NCBI RefSeq assembly: GCF_022919575.1
Contig: NZ_CP095071.1
Coordinates: forward strand, 1,550,001 to 1,614,000
DNA length: 64,000 nucleotides
Direction: 5' to 3'
From: Gracilibacillus salinarum
GTDB taxonomy: Bacteria > Bacillota > Bacilli > Bacillales > Amphibacillaceae
In this document: piece by piece, positions 1 to 7,821 of the stretch
How positions within the stretch are numbered: position 1 is the stretch's first letter
Layout: the number at the start of each line of letters is the position of its first letter
The notes under the pieces: model-generated
Database searches by the model: none
Told to the model about the DNA's origin: nothing
Seen by the model: only the letters and a program-made list of their open reading frames with translations
Translations under genes and position numbers: made by a program

Positions 1-836
1 GCTCTTGTTTCTCCGTTCTCGTATGCTCTCCATTCCGTTGCCAACATGTCCCTTGTTTGATAATAATACTGATGATAAGGGTTCGGTATCAGTTTCATAT
101 TACGTATAAATGATTGAGACCAATCTAATTGAATAATATTAGCGGGTGAATAAGTGACATGATTATCATCTAATTTTTTGGTTAGTTCTTCTGTATAATC
201 TATGCCATTTATCTGCACACAACGACCAAATACAAAATGATTCAATCCAATAAATTCGAGAGAAACCTGAGCAGCATCTACCTCCAATATTTCTGCTGCT
301 GATTGCTTCATATGATACGGAATGTTGCAAACACCGATTACCTTCTTGTGGGGAGAATGTTGCAACAATGCTTCTGTGATGATACCAGCAGGATTCGTAA
401 AATTTATCATCCATGCTTGGGGACAAATTCGGTGAACCGCTTCGGCAATTTGTATCATTACCGGAATCGTCCGAAAAGCCTTTAATATCCCACCTGCACC
501 ATTAGTCTCCTGGCCAATAAAACCATGACTTAACGGGATTCGTTCATCACGTTCTCTTGCATCGAGTCCACCGACACGTATTTGAGTGGTAACGAAGTCT
601 GCATCTTGCAAGGCATGTTCCAAATCTAACGTCCAGCATACATTTATATTATTTCTCGCTTCTTTGATCATTCGCTTTGCTAATTCGGCAATAATCGTTA
701 CCTTTTCTTTACCTTCTTCAATATCTACTAATACAATTTCTGTAAAAGGTAACTGATGATGACGTTTCAACACACCTTCGATTATTTCGGGAGTGTAGCT
801 GGAACCTCCCCCTATTACTACTAATTTCAACGTCAT
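1..836 (-). CDS. 6-phospho-beta-glucosidase, GH4 family (3' end outside window)
   Basis: Cytoplasmic NAD- and metal-dependent hydrolase that would cleave phosphorylated beta-glucosides (cellobiose-6-P or chitobiose-6-P) after PTS uptake. I translated residues 1 to about 180 by hand: the N-terminus MTLKLVVIGGGSSYTPEI is the GH4 Rossmann nucleotide-binding start. It is followed by RVGGLDARERDERIPLSHG, GQETNGAGG, NFTNPAGIITEA and GVCNIP, where the Cys is a usual GH4 metal ligand, then GLNHF. The reading frame stays open to the window edge, 278 codons of a family normally near 440. It is divergent from a GntR regulator and a ChbG-like deacetylase, which fits a beta-glucoside/chitobiose locus. Family assignment is firm; the exact sugar is inferred. 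Confidence 0.9.
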   Translation of the reverse strand, partial: MTLKLVVIGGGSSYTPEIIEGVLKRHHQLPFTEIVLVDIEEGKEKVTIIAELAKRMIKEARNNINVCWTLDLEHALQDADFVTTQIRVGGLDARERDERIPLSHGFIGQETNGAGGILKAFRTIPVMIQIAEAVHRICPQAWMINFTNPAGIITEALLQHSPHKKVIGVCNIPYHMKQSAAEILEVDAAQVSLEFIGLNHFVFGRCVQINGIDYTEELTKKLDDNHVTYSPANIIQLDWSQSFIRNMKLIPNPYHQYYYQTRDMLATEWRAYENGETR

Positions 837-959
837 ATGACAAAAACCCTTTCTTCTTCATGGAATTTATACCTACTTTTTAAAACAAATGTATCATACA
901 AACTAAAAAACGTAAATATAACTTATTAAAACAAAATATTTGTCATGATCTTTTATTGC

Positions 960-988
960 TTGTCATACAAATTTGTTTCTAGTACACT
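960..988 (+). promoter_or_regulatory. Promoter of the GntR gene with palindromic operator candidate
   Basis: TTGTCA (960-965) and TACACT (983-988) are spaced by 17 nt and look like a sigma-A promoter 33 nt before the GntR start. The spacer contains the perfect palindrome ACAAATTTGT (967-976). A second TTGTCAT lies at about 941-947. These could be operator sites for autoregulation by the GntR protein and control of the divergent GH4 gene; that role is inference. Confidence 0.5.
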
Positions 989-1021
989 ATTTGTAACTGT
1001 ATTAATTCGAAGGAGAACATT

Positions 1022-1756
1022 ATGGAGAAAAAACAATCTTTACATGCTTATATAAAAAATGAATTGCTTACCCGCATAAAGAGTGGATTGTATCAAAAAG
1101 GAGAAAAAATCCCGACTGAGTTAGAGCTATGCAACGATTTTGATGTAAGTCGAACGACGGTCAGAGAAGCATTAAACCAGTTAACCATTGAAGGTTATTT
1201 GGAAAGAGTTCAAGGACGAGGTACTTTTGTAGCTGATAAGAAAGTGAGCCAAACGCTATCGCAAACAGTCAAAAGGTACGTAGATCAATTAGAAATTCAG
1301 GGTAAAACAGCAGAAATCGTTTTACACCAATTATCTGTTATTCCTGCCAATGCCACCATGCAGCAAGCGTTAGATGTGCCATTAAATGACCCCATCCAAA
1401 AGATTGAGCGGATCAGGAAGGCAAACAACAGCCCGACTCAATATGAAATATCGTATATTCCTTGGAATGTTGCGCCTGGTATAACCAAAGAACAAGCAGA
1501 AACTTCATTATATAATGCATTAAAAAAGGATTTTAAGGTAAACATCGCCAAAACAACAGAGCATATAGAAATTACACTGTCTGATGAAAGCACCTCTTAT
1601 TATTTAGAGTCTGAAACAGGCTTACCTTGCTTTTATATTGAAACGATTGCTGAGGATAAGGAAGGCAAAAAAATCGAATACTCACAATCCTACTTCAGAG
1701 GAGATAAGACCAATTTTGTCATTGAACGGTATTACCCGGACAAAGAAGAATCATAA
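1022..1756 (+). CDS. GntR/HutC-family transcriptional regulator
   Basis: Sugar-responsive DNA-binding regulator of 244 residues. Residues 8-70 are a GntR winged helix (KIPTELELCNDFDVSRTTVR, then EGYLERVQGRGTFV). Residues 90-235 form a UTRA effector domain (PIQKIERIRKANNSP, YIPWNV, SYFRGDKTNFVIERY at the end), the fold that binds phosphosugars in HutC-type regulators. It starts at ATG after GAAGGAG. It is divergent from the GH4 6-phospho-glucosidase and 19 nt upstream of the ChbG-like gene, so it most likely controls both, with the phosphorylated disaccharide as inducer. Confidence 0.9.
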   Translation: MEKKQSLHAYIKNELLTRIKSGLYQKGEKIPTELELCNDFDVSRTTVREALNQLTIEGYLERVQGRGTFVADKKVSQTLSQTVKRYVDQLEIQGKTAEIVLHQLSVIPANATMQQALDVPLNDPIQKIERIRKANNSPTQYEISYIPWNVAPGITKEQAETSLYNALKKDFKVNIAKTTEHIEITLSDESTSYYLESETGLPCFYIETIAEDKEGKKIEYSQSYFRGDKTNFVIERYYPDKEES

Positions 1757-1775
1757 TCTGAGGGAGGGTGTAGTG

Positions 1776-2474
1776 ATGGATATATTATTTAATGCGGATG
1801 ATTTCGGCTTATCCAAAGGGGTAACTGACGGAATAGTTGAAGCTCACTTAAATGGGGTCGTCTCCTCCACTACATTAATGATGAACACGAAGGCTACCGA
1901 ATATGCGGTCACATTGGCAAAACAGACGCCTTCGCTTAACGTTGGACTTCACTTAGTATTAACTTGGGGAAAGCCGTTGCGAAATGATCTGCTTGGGCTG
2001 ACTAAATCTAATGGAGATTTCAAGTATAGCAAATTTTTTCTTCAGGAAAGCCTTACAGATCAAGACGCCATTAAGCTTGAATGGCAGGCACAAATCGAAG
2101 CTTTTTTGCAGACAGGATTACCACTCCACCATCTTGACAGTCATCATCATATTCACGGCTGGGAACCGTTACAACCGATCATACTGGAATTAGCGCAGTA
2201 CTATCAAGTTCCCGTTAGATATGTGCCATCATTGCGTGCAACTCCTGAGATTTTGTTAACAGCGGATTTGTATACTAATTTTTATGGAGAAGGGGTCAGT
2301 CTAGACATTTTTGAAAAACTCCGGCAAAGCGAAGCATCGACCATCGAAGTAATGACCCATCCTGGCTACGTCGATCAGGATTTAAAAGATGCCAGTTCTT
2401 ATCAATACATGCGCGAAAAAGAATTGGACACTCTATGTCAGCTAAAATGTCCAGATTGGGCAACCATCATTTAA
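1776..2474 (+). CDS. ChbG/YdjC-family carbohydrate deacetylase
   Basis: Metal-dependent deacetylase of the YdjC/ChbG family, known to remove the acetyl group from chitobiose-6-phosphate or chitooligosaccharides before glycosidase action. The sequence shows FNADDFGLSKGV with the metal and catalytic Asp pair, GLHLVLTWG, LDSHHHIHGW (metal histidines) and VMTHPGYVD. The ATG at 1776 is chosen because AGGGAGGG lies 8-14 nt upstream; an in-frame ATG at 1638 would overlap the regulator by 40 codons and has no ribosome site. Length from this start is 232 residues, normal for the family. It forms an operon with the GntR gene and works beside the divergent GH4 enzyme. Confidence 0.87.
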   Translation: MDILFNADDFGLSKGVTDGIVEAHLNGVVSSTTLMMNTKATEYAVTLAKQTPSLNVGLHLVLTWGKPLRNDLLGLTKSNGDFKYSKFFLQESLTDQDAIKLEWQAQIEAFLQTGLPLHHLDSHHHIHGWEPLQPIILELAQYYQVPVRYVPSLRATPEILLTADLYTNFYGEGVSLDIFEKLRQSEASTIEVMTHPGYVDQDLKDASSYQYMREKELDTLCQLKCPDWATII

Positions 2475-2555
2475 AAACCTTCACAAATGGAATGGGATTC
2501 GCTATAATAAGGGAAGAATAATCGTACATAATAATCTGATAAAAGGAGGATACAC

Positions 2556-2636
2556 ATGGGTCTTGCATTAGTAATAGGTGTAAGTGTTACATTTCTGGTT
2601 GCTATCTTCGCTGCTGGCTATGAAGCAAAACAATAA
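2556..2636 (+). CDS. Small membrane peptide, 26 residues
   Basis: A short frame reading MGLALVIGVSVTFLVAIFAA and ending GYEAKQ. It is preceded by a very strong site AAAAGGAGGA with 5-6 nt spacing. One hydrophobic helix of about 19 residues with a short charged tail is typical of small single-span membrane proteins of Bacillaceae. It lies between the deacetylase and a terminator and may be its own transcription unit. I recognise no named family; function unknown. Confidence 0.5.
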   Translation: MGLALVIGVSVTFLVAIFAAGYEAKQ

Positions 2637-2736
2637 TTTAGGAAAAGCCCCAAACGCTCGCATAGAAACGTAGCAACTGGGCGGGCATCAACTGAGAGCA
2701 CCGCGATAAAAGAAACCTGTGGTCTTGCCATAATGT

Positions 2737-2770
2737 AAAGAAGTCATGCAAACTGGTGCGTGACTTCTTT
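2737..2770. terminator. Bidirectional intrinsic terminator
   Basis: AAAGAAGTCA (2737-2746) pairs with TGACTTCTTT (2761-2770) around a 14-nt loop. The hairpin is flanked by T/A-rich sequence on both sides and sits between the small plus-strand gene and the minus-strand hydrolase stop. Confidence 0.7.
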
Positions 2771-2773
2771 TAT

Positions 2774-3502
2774 TTATGCTAATACATAATTCTTTCCCGG
2801 TTCTGCCAAGGACACATGTTTAGTGAAATGCTGTCGCGCTTCCTTAACAAGGTCCTCTGTCTCTCCAAAATGCGGAAGATGGGTTAACAGTAATTGCTCT
2901 ACACCTGCTTCTTTCGCTAGTAAACCTGCCTGTCTTCCTGTCATATGACCTGGAATTTGCCCTTCATACGGCAAATAAAGATTTGCTTCGGAAATGAGCA
3001 TGTCTGCTTTTTTTGAGAATTCAATTAAGGCAGGCTCCCACCCCGTATCCGCTGTAAATACAACGGATTTCCCGTTAACCTCAATTCTGACAGCTAAGCA
3101 AAATGCGGAATGATTGGTTTTGATTGTCTCTATAGCAAAAGGTCCTATTTGATTTGCATGTGAAATGTTCACTGCTTTCATATGTTCTTTAAAGGTTATT
3201 GTTTGAAAGTGCTCATCCTGATTATGAGCATAAACCGGTAACGTTTTTGGCTTGCCTGCTAATTGATTTTGAATTAATTTCGCGTATTGCAGGGCTCCGA
3301 TATCGGCAATGTGGTCATGGTGATAATGAGTAATAATCACTGCGTCGAGCTGCTGAATGTTAACATGATTTTGCAAAGAGCTTAACACGCCACTGCCACA
3401 ATCAAACAATAAATAAAAGCCGTCCTCCTCTATTAAGAAAGATGAAGTGGCACTGTTCGCCTTTGGATAGCCTCCCCAAATACCAAGCGGAATAATGTTC
3501 AT
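2774..3502 (-). CDS. yhfI: MBL-fold metallohydrolase, YhfI-like
   Basis: Metallo-beta-lactamase-fold hydrolase of 242 residues, probably cytoplasmic; no signal peptide. It has the zinc motif THYHHDHIADIG (about residues 58-69), FTADTGWEP, a second-shell ISEAN and a C-terminal LLLTHLPHFG. The N-terminus MNIIPLGIWGGYPKANSATS closely resembles B. subtilis YhfI from memory. The family is RNase Z/phosphodiesterase-like, but the YhfI substrate is not established. Single gene, with a repeat element upstream of its start. Confidence 0.85.
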   Translation of the reverse strand: MNIIPLGIWGGYPKANSATSSFLIEEDGFYLLFDCGSGVLSSLQNHVNIQQLDAVIITHYHHDHIADIGALQYAKLIQNQLAGKPKTLPVYAHNQDEHFQTITFKEHMKAVNISHANQIGPFAIETIKTNHSAFCLAVRIEVNGKSVVFTADTGWEPALIEFSKKADMLISEANLYLPYEGQIPGHMTGRQAGLLAKEAGVEQLLLTHLPHFGETEDLVKEARQHFTKHVSLAEPGKNYVLA

Positions 3503-3560
3503 CTCCAGTCTCCTTTCAGCTAAAAATAAGCATTTTCTTTATCCTAGCTAACTTGAATAA

Positions 3561-3724
3561 TGCCTGTACTATGGCTTATGTCAACTTTGCGATCATTTTG
3601 AAAGATTCATTTACTTGGCAAAGCTCTGGAAATATGCCCCGTGGGACGCGAAGTGGTTGGTAGAAAGCATTATACCACACATAATAGTTCAAAATGACCG
3701 CTAAAACATAATCCATATAGGAAC
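3561..3724. repeat. Dispersed TIR element, copy 1 (short, about 164 bp)
   Basis: A decayed copy of the window's repeat family. Its left end reads CTATGGCTTATGTCAAC and its right end ACATAATCCATATAGGAAC, variants of the canonical inverted ends. The interior keeps the AAAGCTC-GGAAAT and GACGCGAAGTGGTTGG blocks seen in the other copies. It lies upstream of the yhfI-like gene and next to the terminator of the GH4 gene. Confidence 0.75.
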
Positions 3725-3732
3725 CTTAACAA

Positions 3733-3764
3733 AAGGAAAAACCACCAGGCATTCCTGATGGTTT
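3733..3764 (-). terminator. Terminator of the MelA-like GH4 gene
   Basis: On the minus strand AAACCATCAG and CTGGTGGTTT form a stem around GAATGC, followed by TTCCTTTT. It lies 27 nt after the stop codon of the GH4 gene. Confidence 0.75.
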
Positions 3765-3790
3765 CACTATACCTATTTTTCAATGGTTAA

Positions 3791-5278
3791 TCAAAAATTA
3801 CCTTTATCCGCTTCTCCGGCATTTTGATTGGCGGCTACTCGATCTTGGGCCATTTCTTCTACCGATTTAACTTTTAAGCGTGCTGCCCCCTGATAATTTT
3901 TTGTTGGGATCCGCTCTTGAGAATGCTTTCGTTGTTCTGCTGCTTGAATGGCTGCTTGATATTGCGGAAGCCATTGTTTTTGGGCGATCAGCATATCATC
4001 TACTAGCTGCCAAATTTCCTTCGGATTACACACCGCACCAGTTAATGGGTCTAACATCATTGCCTGTCGTAACAAGTAATCATCGCCATGAACAGCTGCT
4101 TCAACGGCCAGTCGCTGAACCGAGATACTATTGTTACACACAGCTGCTGGCCCAAGCGGCAATTCACCTACTACCGGCATGTTGATCCCGTTACGGTCTA
4201 CATATCCTGGTGCTTCAATGATTGCATCATCTGGTAAATTGGAAATAATGCCGTTATTGACCATATTAAAGTGACCACGATAGACACGACCAGTCTCTAA
4301 TCCTTCTAAAATATAGGAACCGTGCTCTTCTCCGCGATTTTCAGCCTTATATTCAAACGCCGGTTCCTGCAGCCAGTTTGGAAAGTCAGTTTCAAACCAA
4401 TGACGTCCTTCCGTACAGACACGCAAATAACCGCCAGTCTCGCCATTGATCCAGCTGCTCAGATCAATCCATTCGCTGATTTCCTCCGGACGTTTTCGGT
4501 ACCAGGGTAGGTATTCACTTAAGTGACCATTCGACTCGGTACTGAAATAACCAAACCGCTTTAGCATATCGATTCTTACTTTTTCCGTATGCTTATACTC
4601 CGGATGACGTTCGAATGCTTCCAATAATTCATTCGTGCGATCCGCGCCATCTGTCTTGACATCGATATACCAGGTTTGATGATTAATACCAGCACAAATA
4701 ATATCTACTTCTTCTTTCTTTCTGCCTAATGCTTCCGCAATTTGTTTATGACCATTTTGCACACCATGACATAGACCAACTGTCCGAACACCGCCGTATT
4801 TGTTACAAGCCCACGTCAGCATCGCCATTGGATTCGCATAATTCAACAGCAGCACATCGTCCGCAGCCACCTCACGAATATCTTTGCAAATTTCTAACAT
4901 TTCCGCAATTCCACGTTGCCCGTACATGATCCCGCCTGCACTTAATGTATCTCCCACACATTGATCAATGCCATACTGCAACGGAATTTCAACATCATAC
5001 TCGAATGCCTCTAGTCCACCAATGCGGACCACGTTAAAAATATACTTAGCATCCTGCAGGGCAGCCTTTCGATCGGTTGTCGCCTTGATCGATACAGCTA
5101 AGCCATTTTCATCAATATCCCGTTGGCACAGCTGCGTTACCATATCCAAATTTTGTTCGTTTATATCAGTGAAAGCAACATCGATTCCTTGAAATTCAGG
5201 CACCGACAATACATCTCGCAGTAATCCTCTTGTAAAACCAATACTCCCTGCTCCTATAAAAGCAATTTTAAAAGACAT
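3791..5278 (-). CDS. MelA-like GH4 glycosidase (alpha-galactosidase/alpha-galacturonidase type)
   Basis: Cytoplasmic NAD(+)- and Mn-dependent glycoside hydrolase. The start FIGAGSIGFTRGLL is the GH4 nucleotide-binding loop. Then come VVRIGG, GDTLSAGG, LLNYANPMAMLTW, GLCHGVQNG (metal Cys and His) and CAGINHQTWY, followed by the MelA-type C-terminal block EAPGYVDRNGINMPVVGELP. At 495 residues it is about 60 longer than MelA or LplD of Bacilli, the excess being a charged C-terminal tail. An AraC regulator lies upstream on the same strand with a cre box between them, so expression is probably sugar-induced and CcpA-repressed. MelA-type activity on alpha-galactosides is likely; alpha-galacturonide is a serious alternative given the pectinase later in the window. 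Confidence 0.85.
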   Translation of the reverse strand: MSFKIAFIGAGSIGFTRGLLRDVLSVPEFQGIDVAFTDINEQNLDMVTQLCQRDIDENGLAVSIKATTDRKAALQDAKYIFNVVRIGGLEAFEYDVEIPLQYGIDQCVGDTLSAGGIMYGQRGIAEMLEICKDIREVAADDVLLLNYANPMAMLTWACNKYGGVRTVGLCHGVQNGHKQIAEALGRKKEEVDIICAGINHQTWYIDVKTDGADRTNELLEAFERHPEYKHTEKVRIDMLKRFGYFSTESNGHLSEYLPWYRKRPEEISEWIDLSSWINGETGGYLRVCTEGRHWFETDFPNWLQEPAFEYKAENRGEEHGSYILEGLETGRVYRGHFNMVNNGIISNLPDDAIIEAPGYVDRNGINMPVVGELPLGPAAVCNNSISVQRLAVEAAVHGDDYLLRQAMMLDPLTGAVCNPKEIWQLVDDMLIAQKQWLPQYQAAIQAAEQRKHSQERIPTKNYQGAARLKVKSVEEMAQDRVAANQNAGEADKGNF

Positions 5279-5328
5279 AACTGCTTCCTCCTTTTTTTAT
5301 CGTTACCGTTAGCTTAGCACGAAAAAGT

Positions 5329-5342
5329 TGAAAGCGATTTAA
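5329..5342 (-). promoter_or_regulatory. cre box (CcpA operator) upstream of the MelA-like gene
   Basis: On the minus strand the 14 bases TTAAATCGCTTTCA match the cre consensus TGWAANCGNTNWCA at all but position 2. It lies about 50 nt before the start codon of the GH4 gene. Confidence 0.6.
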
Positions 5343-5385
5343 ATTTTGAAATGTATTACAGTAAATATGTATAAAATTCTAACTT

Positions 5386-6198
5386 TTAGATCTCTCGAAA
5401 GTGATCACGATATGCCGATGGTGATAATCCTGTGTTTCGTTTAAACGTACTACTAAAATACTGACTGGTATTCATCCCAACATAATTTGCAATATCTGTT
5501 ACCGGAATTCCTGTATTAATTAACAGCATTTTCGCCTTATCCATGCGGACTTTAGTGATATATTGATTAATCGTACTTCCCAGTGATTGCTTAAAAATGC
5601 GATGGAGATAATTAGGGTGAAGATGCGTTACATTGGCTATGTCTGTTACCGTTATTTCCGTATCATATGATTCGTGAATAAACGTTAACGCTTTTTTAAT
5701 ATATTGGTTATCCGCATCACTTTCCAGCTCGCGTTGATTGCGGGCCATCCACATCAAGAGCTGGATGATCAAGTTATCGATCAAGAGCTCGTTTTCGGAA
5801 GATTGATGATCTAATTCGAGAACTAACTGACGCAAGGTGAAAAATACTGACTCGTTATCCTTAAGAAGTAAATGACTTCTGTTCGCCTCCCAAAGGCCAT
5901 TCAACTGTCCCGCTAGTTTCTCAAAAGAAATATAACTTTCATCTCTTTCCTCAATAATGAATTCTATGTTTAGCATCCTGCACGGGTGCGACCTGTCAAT
6001 GATCAAACGATGCTTTACTTGACTCTGAATAAAAATATACTGGCCTTTCCGCATTTGTACCGTACGCTGATCGACTTCCACCTGACATTTGCCATCGATC
6101 ACATACATAATTTCCATCGCCTGATGCTGATGCAACGACATTTCAAACTCATGCCAGTGTTTATAATAATAGGCAACAACTTTAGGGAATTGAGACAT
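5386..6198 (-). CDS. AraC-family transcriptional regulator with cupin sensor
   Basis: Activator-type regulator of 270 residues. Residues 10-100 are a cupin-like sugar-binding arm (HEFEMSLHQHQAMEIMYVID, VKHRLIID). The last 100 residues hold two helix-turn-helix motifs of the AraC type (ITVTDIANVTHLHPNYLHRI and GIPVTDIANYVGMNTSQYFS, ending FKRNTGLSPSAYR). The ATG at 6198 is chosen because AAAGGAG lies 11 nt upstream; longer in-frame starts at 6225 and 6261 have no ribosome site. It is followed on the same strand, after 107 nt with a cre box, by the MelA-like GH4 gene, its likely target. Confidence 0.9.
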   Translation of the reverse strand: MSQFPKVVAYYYKHWHEFEMSLHQHQAMEIMYVIDGKCQVEVDQRTVQMRKGQYIFIQSQVKHRLIIDRSHPCRMLNIEFIIEERDESYISFEKLAGQLNGLWEANRSHLLLKDNESVFFTLRQLVLELDHQSSENELLIDNLIIQLLMWMARNQRELESDADNQYIKKALTFIHESYDTEITVTDIANVTHLHPNYLHRIFKQSLGSTINQYITKVRMDKAKMLLINTGIPVTDIANYVGMNTSQYFSSTFKRNTGLSPSAYRDHFREI

Positions 6199-6294
6199 CC
6201 TTATGTTTACTCCTTTTTTATCCATAGCATAGCAGACTTTTGTAATAAAACATAGGAGCAATTCTTCTGGCTCACTTACATCAATTGACTATAT

Positions 6295-6321
6295 AGAAAA
6301 ACCAGGCATAAACCGCCTGGT
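6295..6321 (-). terminator. Terminator-like hairpin at the edge of repeat copy 2
   Basis: ACCAGGC (6301-6307) and GCCTGGT (6315-6321) form a stem; on the minus strand it is followed by a T run. The same CCGGGCATAA...GCCCGG-TCCTAATTGAC hairpin precedes repeat copies at about 35624, 38824 and 58209, so it may belong to the repeat rather than to a gene. Confidence 0.5.
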
Positions 6322-6346
6322 CCTAATTGACTTCATTAATAAACAA

Positions 6347-7454
6347 CTTCCCATAATATGGGTTATGTAAACAAGCCATCGCTAGCCAAGCATCCATGTT
6401 GAGATATTTTATGTGCTGGGATACCGCTTCGGTCGGGTAGAAAACAGGCGCGCGCATTCATGTAGAATCACGTTTCCTGTAGCCCCCCCACGATCCCGGA
6501 CGGTCGGATTTCCCGAGTCCGGTTCTGACCTTGGCTCTATCATAAATATGCCTTCCTCATTTAATCTAGGTTTAAGTTCTAGCCAACATTCACCCATTAC
6601 TAAATGAGTTTACTTATCTACGTGAATGTCTCAGGCTTTTTTTTTGTGTTGACTCTGCGTTCAACTTTGCCAGACAATCCGCCAAGTATCCAGAGCCCCT
6701 TTGCCCTATCTTGGGTGTTACCCTTGACAGGGATAGAATCTTGTTCTATCTCTGAAGGCATTACCCTTCATTCTTTGCTACTACGGACTCATCCGCCGAT
6801 CCTAAATCTTCCATTCCTATTTCGCTGTTAACTTATAAGGATTGGTCTTTGCAGGTTGTTGCTAGTCCCTGCTAGAAGTAGGACCTTCCCGTCGTTATCT
6901 CTAAGAATCTTTCCCTAGATGCTAAAACCCCTACCCCGGTTGCTTCTATAGTGCTCATTACCGTTTCTTCCTATAGAATATCAGCCTTCCCCAAGTTGGC
7001 AACAGGTCGGCGCAAAACATTTATCCCTTCAACAGCTTCAGAAAGGCGCGAATTTTCGGGGCTGCAGTATTCGTTAAAGCCTTTTGGCCTCTAGGTTTGC
7101 TTGCCACACAGGCTGTTCCGACCTTGTATTCTCTGCGTAATACAGGCCGCCGTGGCGTTTACTTCCAAGCAGAACGTGGGTCGTTACCTTCCCACGCATT
7201 GGATATGCTAGTCGTCTGAATCGGCAAATTGACGACAGGAGACTTTCACTCCATTAGATTCTTAGCCTTGACGGCTACTCCACCAACCACTCCGCGTCCT
7301 GCGGGGCACGGCTGAAGCTAACTTTGTGAAGAAGGGCGCTTCACAAAGTGGATCTTCAGCACCTGCTTGATCCCGCGGGAGTCTCCGTGGTTGGCCTCCG
7401 CTGATTTATAGCTCTACAATTTATGCGACAGCTAGGATATGAAGCACTATCTAA
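6347..7454. repeat. Dispersed TIR element, copy 2, interrupted by a group II intron
   Basis: The left end is TTCCCATAATATGGGTTATG (6349-6368). The element runs to 6427 (GGGATACCGC), is broken by the intron-like insert, and resumes at 7279 (TCCACCAACCACTCCGCG). It then carries the conserved hairpin ACTTTGTGAAG/CTTCACAAAGT (7321-7348) and the CCCGCGGGAGTCTCCGTGG block. It ends near 7454 without the right inverted end, where the 52-bp tandem array begins. Without the insert it aligns with copy 6. Confidence 0.75.
6428..7278 (-). mobile_element. ORF-less group II intron (class C-like ribozyme), about 851 nt
   Basis: The minus strand shows a 34-nt domain V at 6525-6492. CCGGAC pairs with GTCCGG, a CC bulge sits on the 3' side, TCGG pairs with CCGA, and a GAAAT loop closes it. 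Domain VI follows and ends in CTACCCGACC, the usual 3' end of class C introns. The 5' part has the domain I signature GGAGTGAAAGTCTCC near 7237-7251. Comparison with intact repeat copies gives the junction TGGA/GCGG, so the insert runs from GTAGCC at 7278 to 6428. No reading frame above 75 codons exists, so the reverse transcriptase is deleted. The boundaries could shift by 1-2 nt. Confidence 0.75.
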
Positions 7455-7714
7455 TGCGGACTGCTTCCTTCTTTTGTTCCCTTTCTCGTTAAACGATACA
7501 AATCTATGCAGACTGCTCCCCTCTTTTGTTCCCTTTCTCGCTAAACGATACAAATCTATGCGGACTGCTTCCCTCTTTTGTTCCCTTTCTCGTTAAACGA
7601 TACAAATCTATGCAGACTGCTTCCCTCTTTTGTTCCCTTTCTCGTTAAACGATACAAATCTATGCGGACTGCTCCCCTCTTTTGTTCTCTTTCTCGTTAA
7701 ACGATACAAATCTC
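7455..7714. repeat. 52-bp tandem array, five units
   Basis: Five head-to-tail units of 52 bp start at 7455, 7507, 7559, 7611 and 7663. Each contains TTTGTTCCCTTTCTCGTT and AAACGATACAAATCT with few substitutions, then a degenerate sixth unit fades out by about 7765. There is no spacer variation, so it is not CRISPR. The unit resembles that of the array at 44470-44834. Short frames across it are by-products of the repetition. Confidence 0.85.
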
Positions 7715-7821
7715 GTGGCTCTACTTACCAGTTTTGGTTCCTTTTCTTTTCTCATTAATGACAGCGTTTCCAACTCGTTTTATTCAGAAGGACACAAGAG
7801 TTGTCCTGTGCCCCATACTTG

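Noticed and set aside
3561..3724. Possible small regulatory RNA gene upstream of yhfI
   Set aside because: Explained as a decayed copy of the dispersed repeat; no promoter or terminator of its own.
6409..6831. Frames of 62-75 codons around 6409-6831
   Set aside because: They lie in the group II intron ribozyme; both strands open by chance, no reverse transcriptase motifs.
7455..7714. CRISPR array
   Set aside because: Units are contiguous 52-bp repeats with no unique spacers, and no cas gene is in the window.
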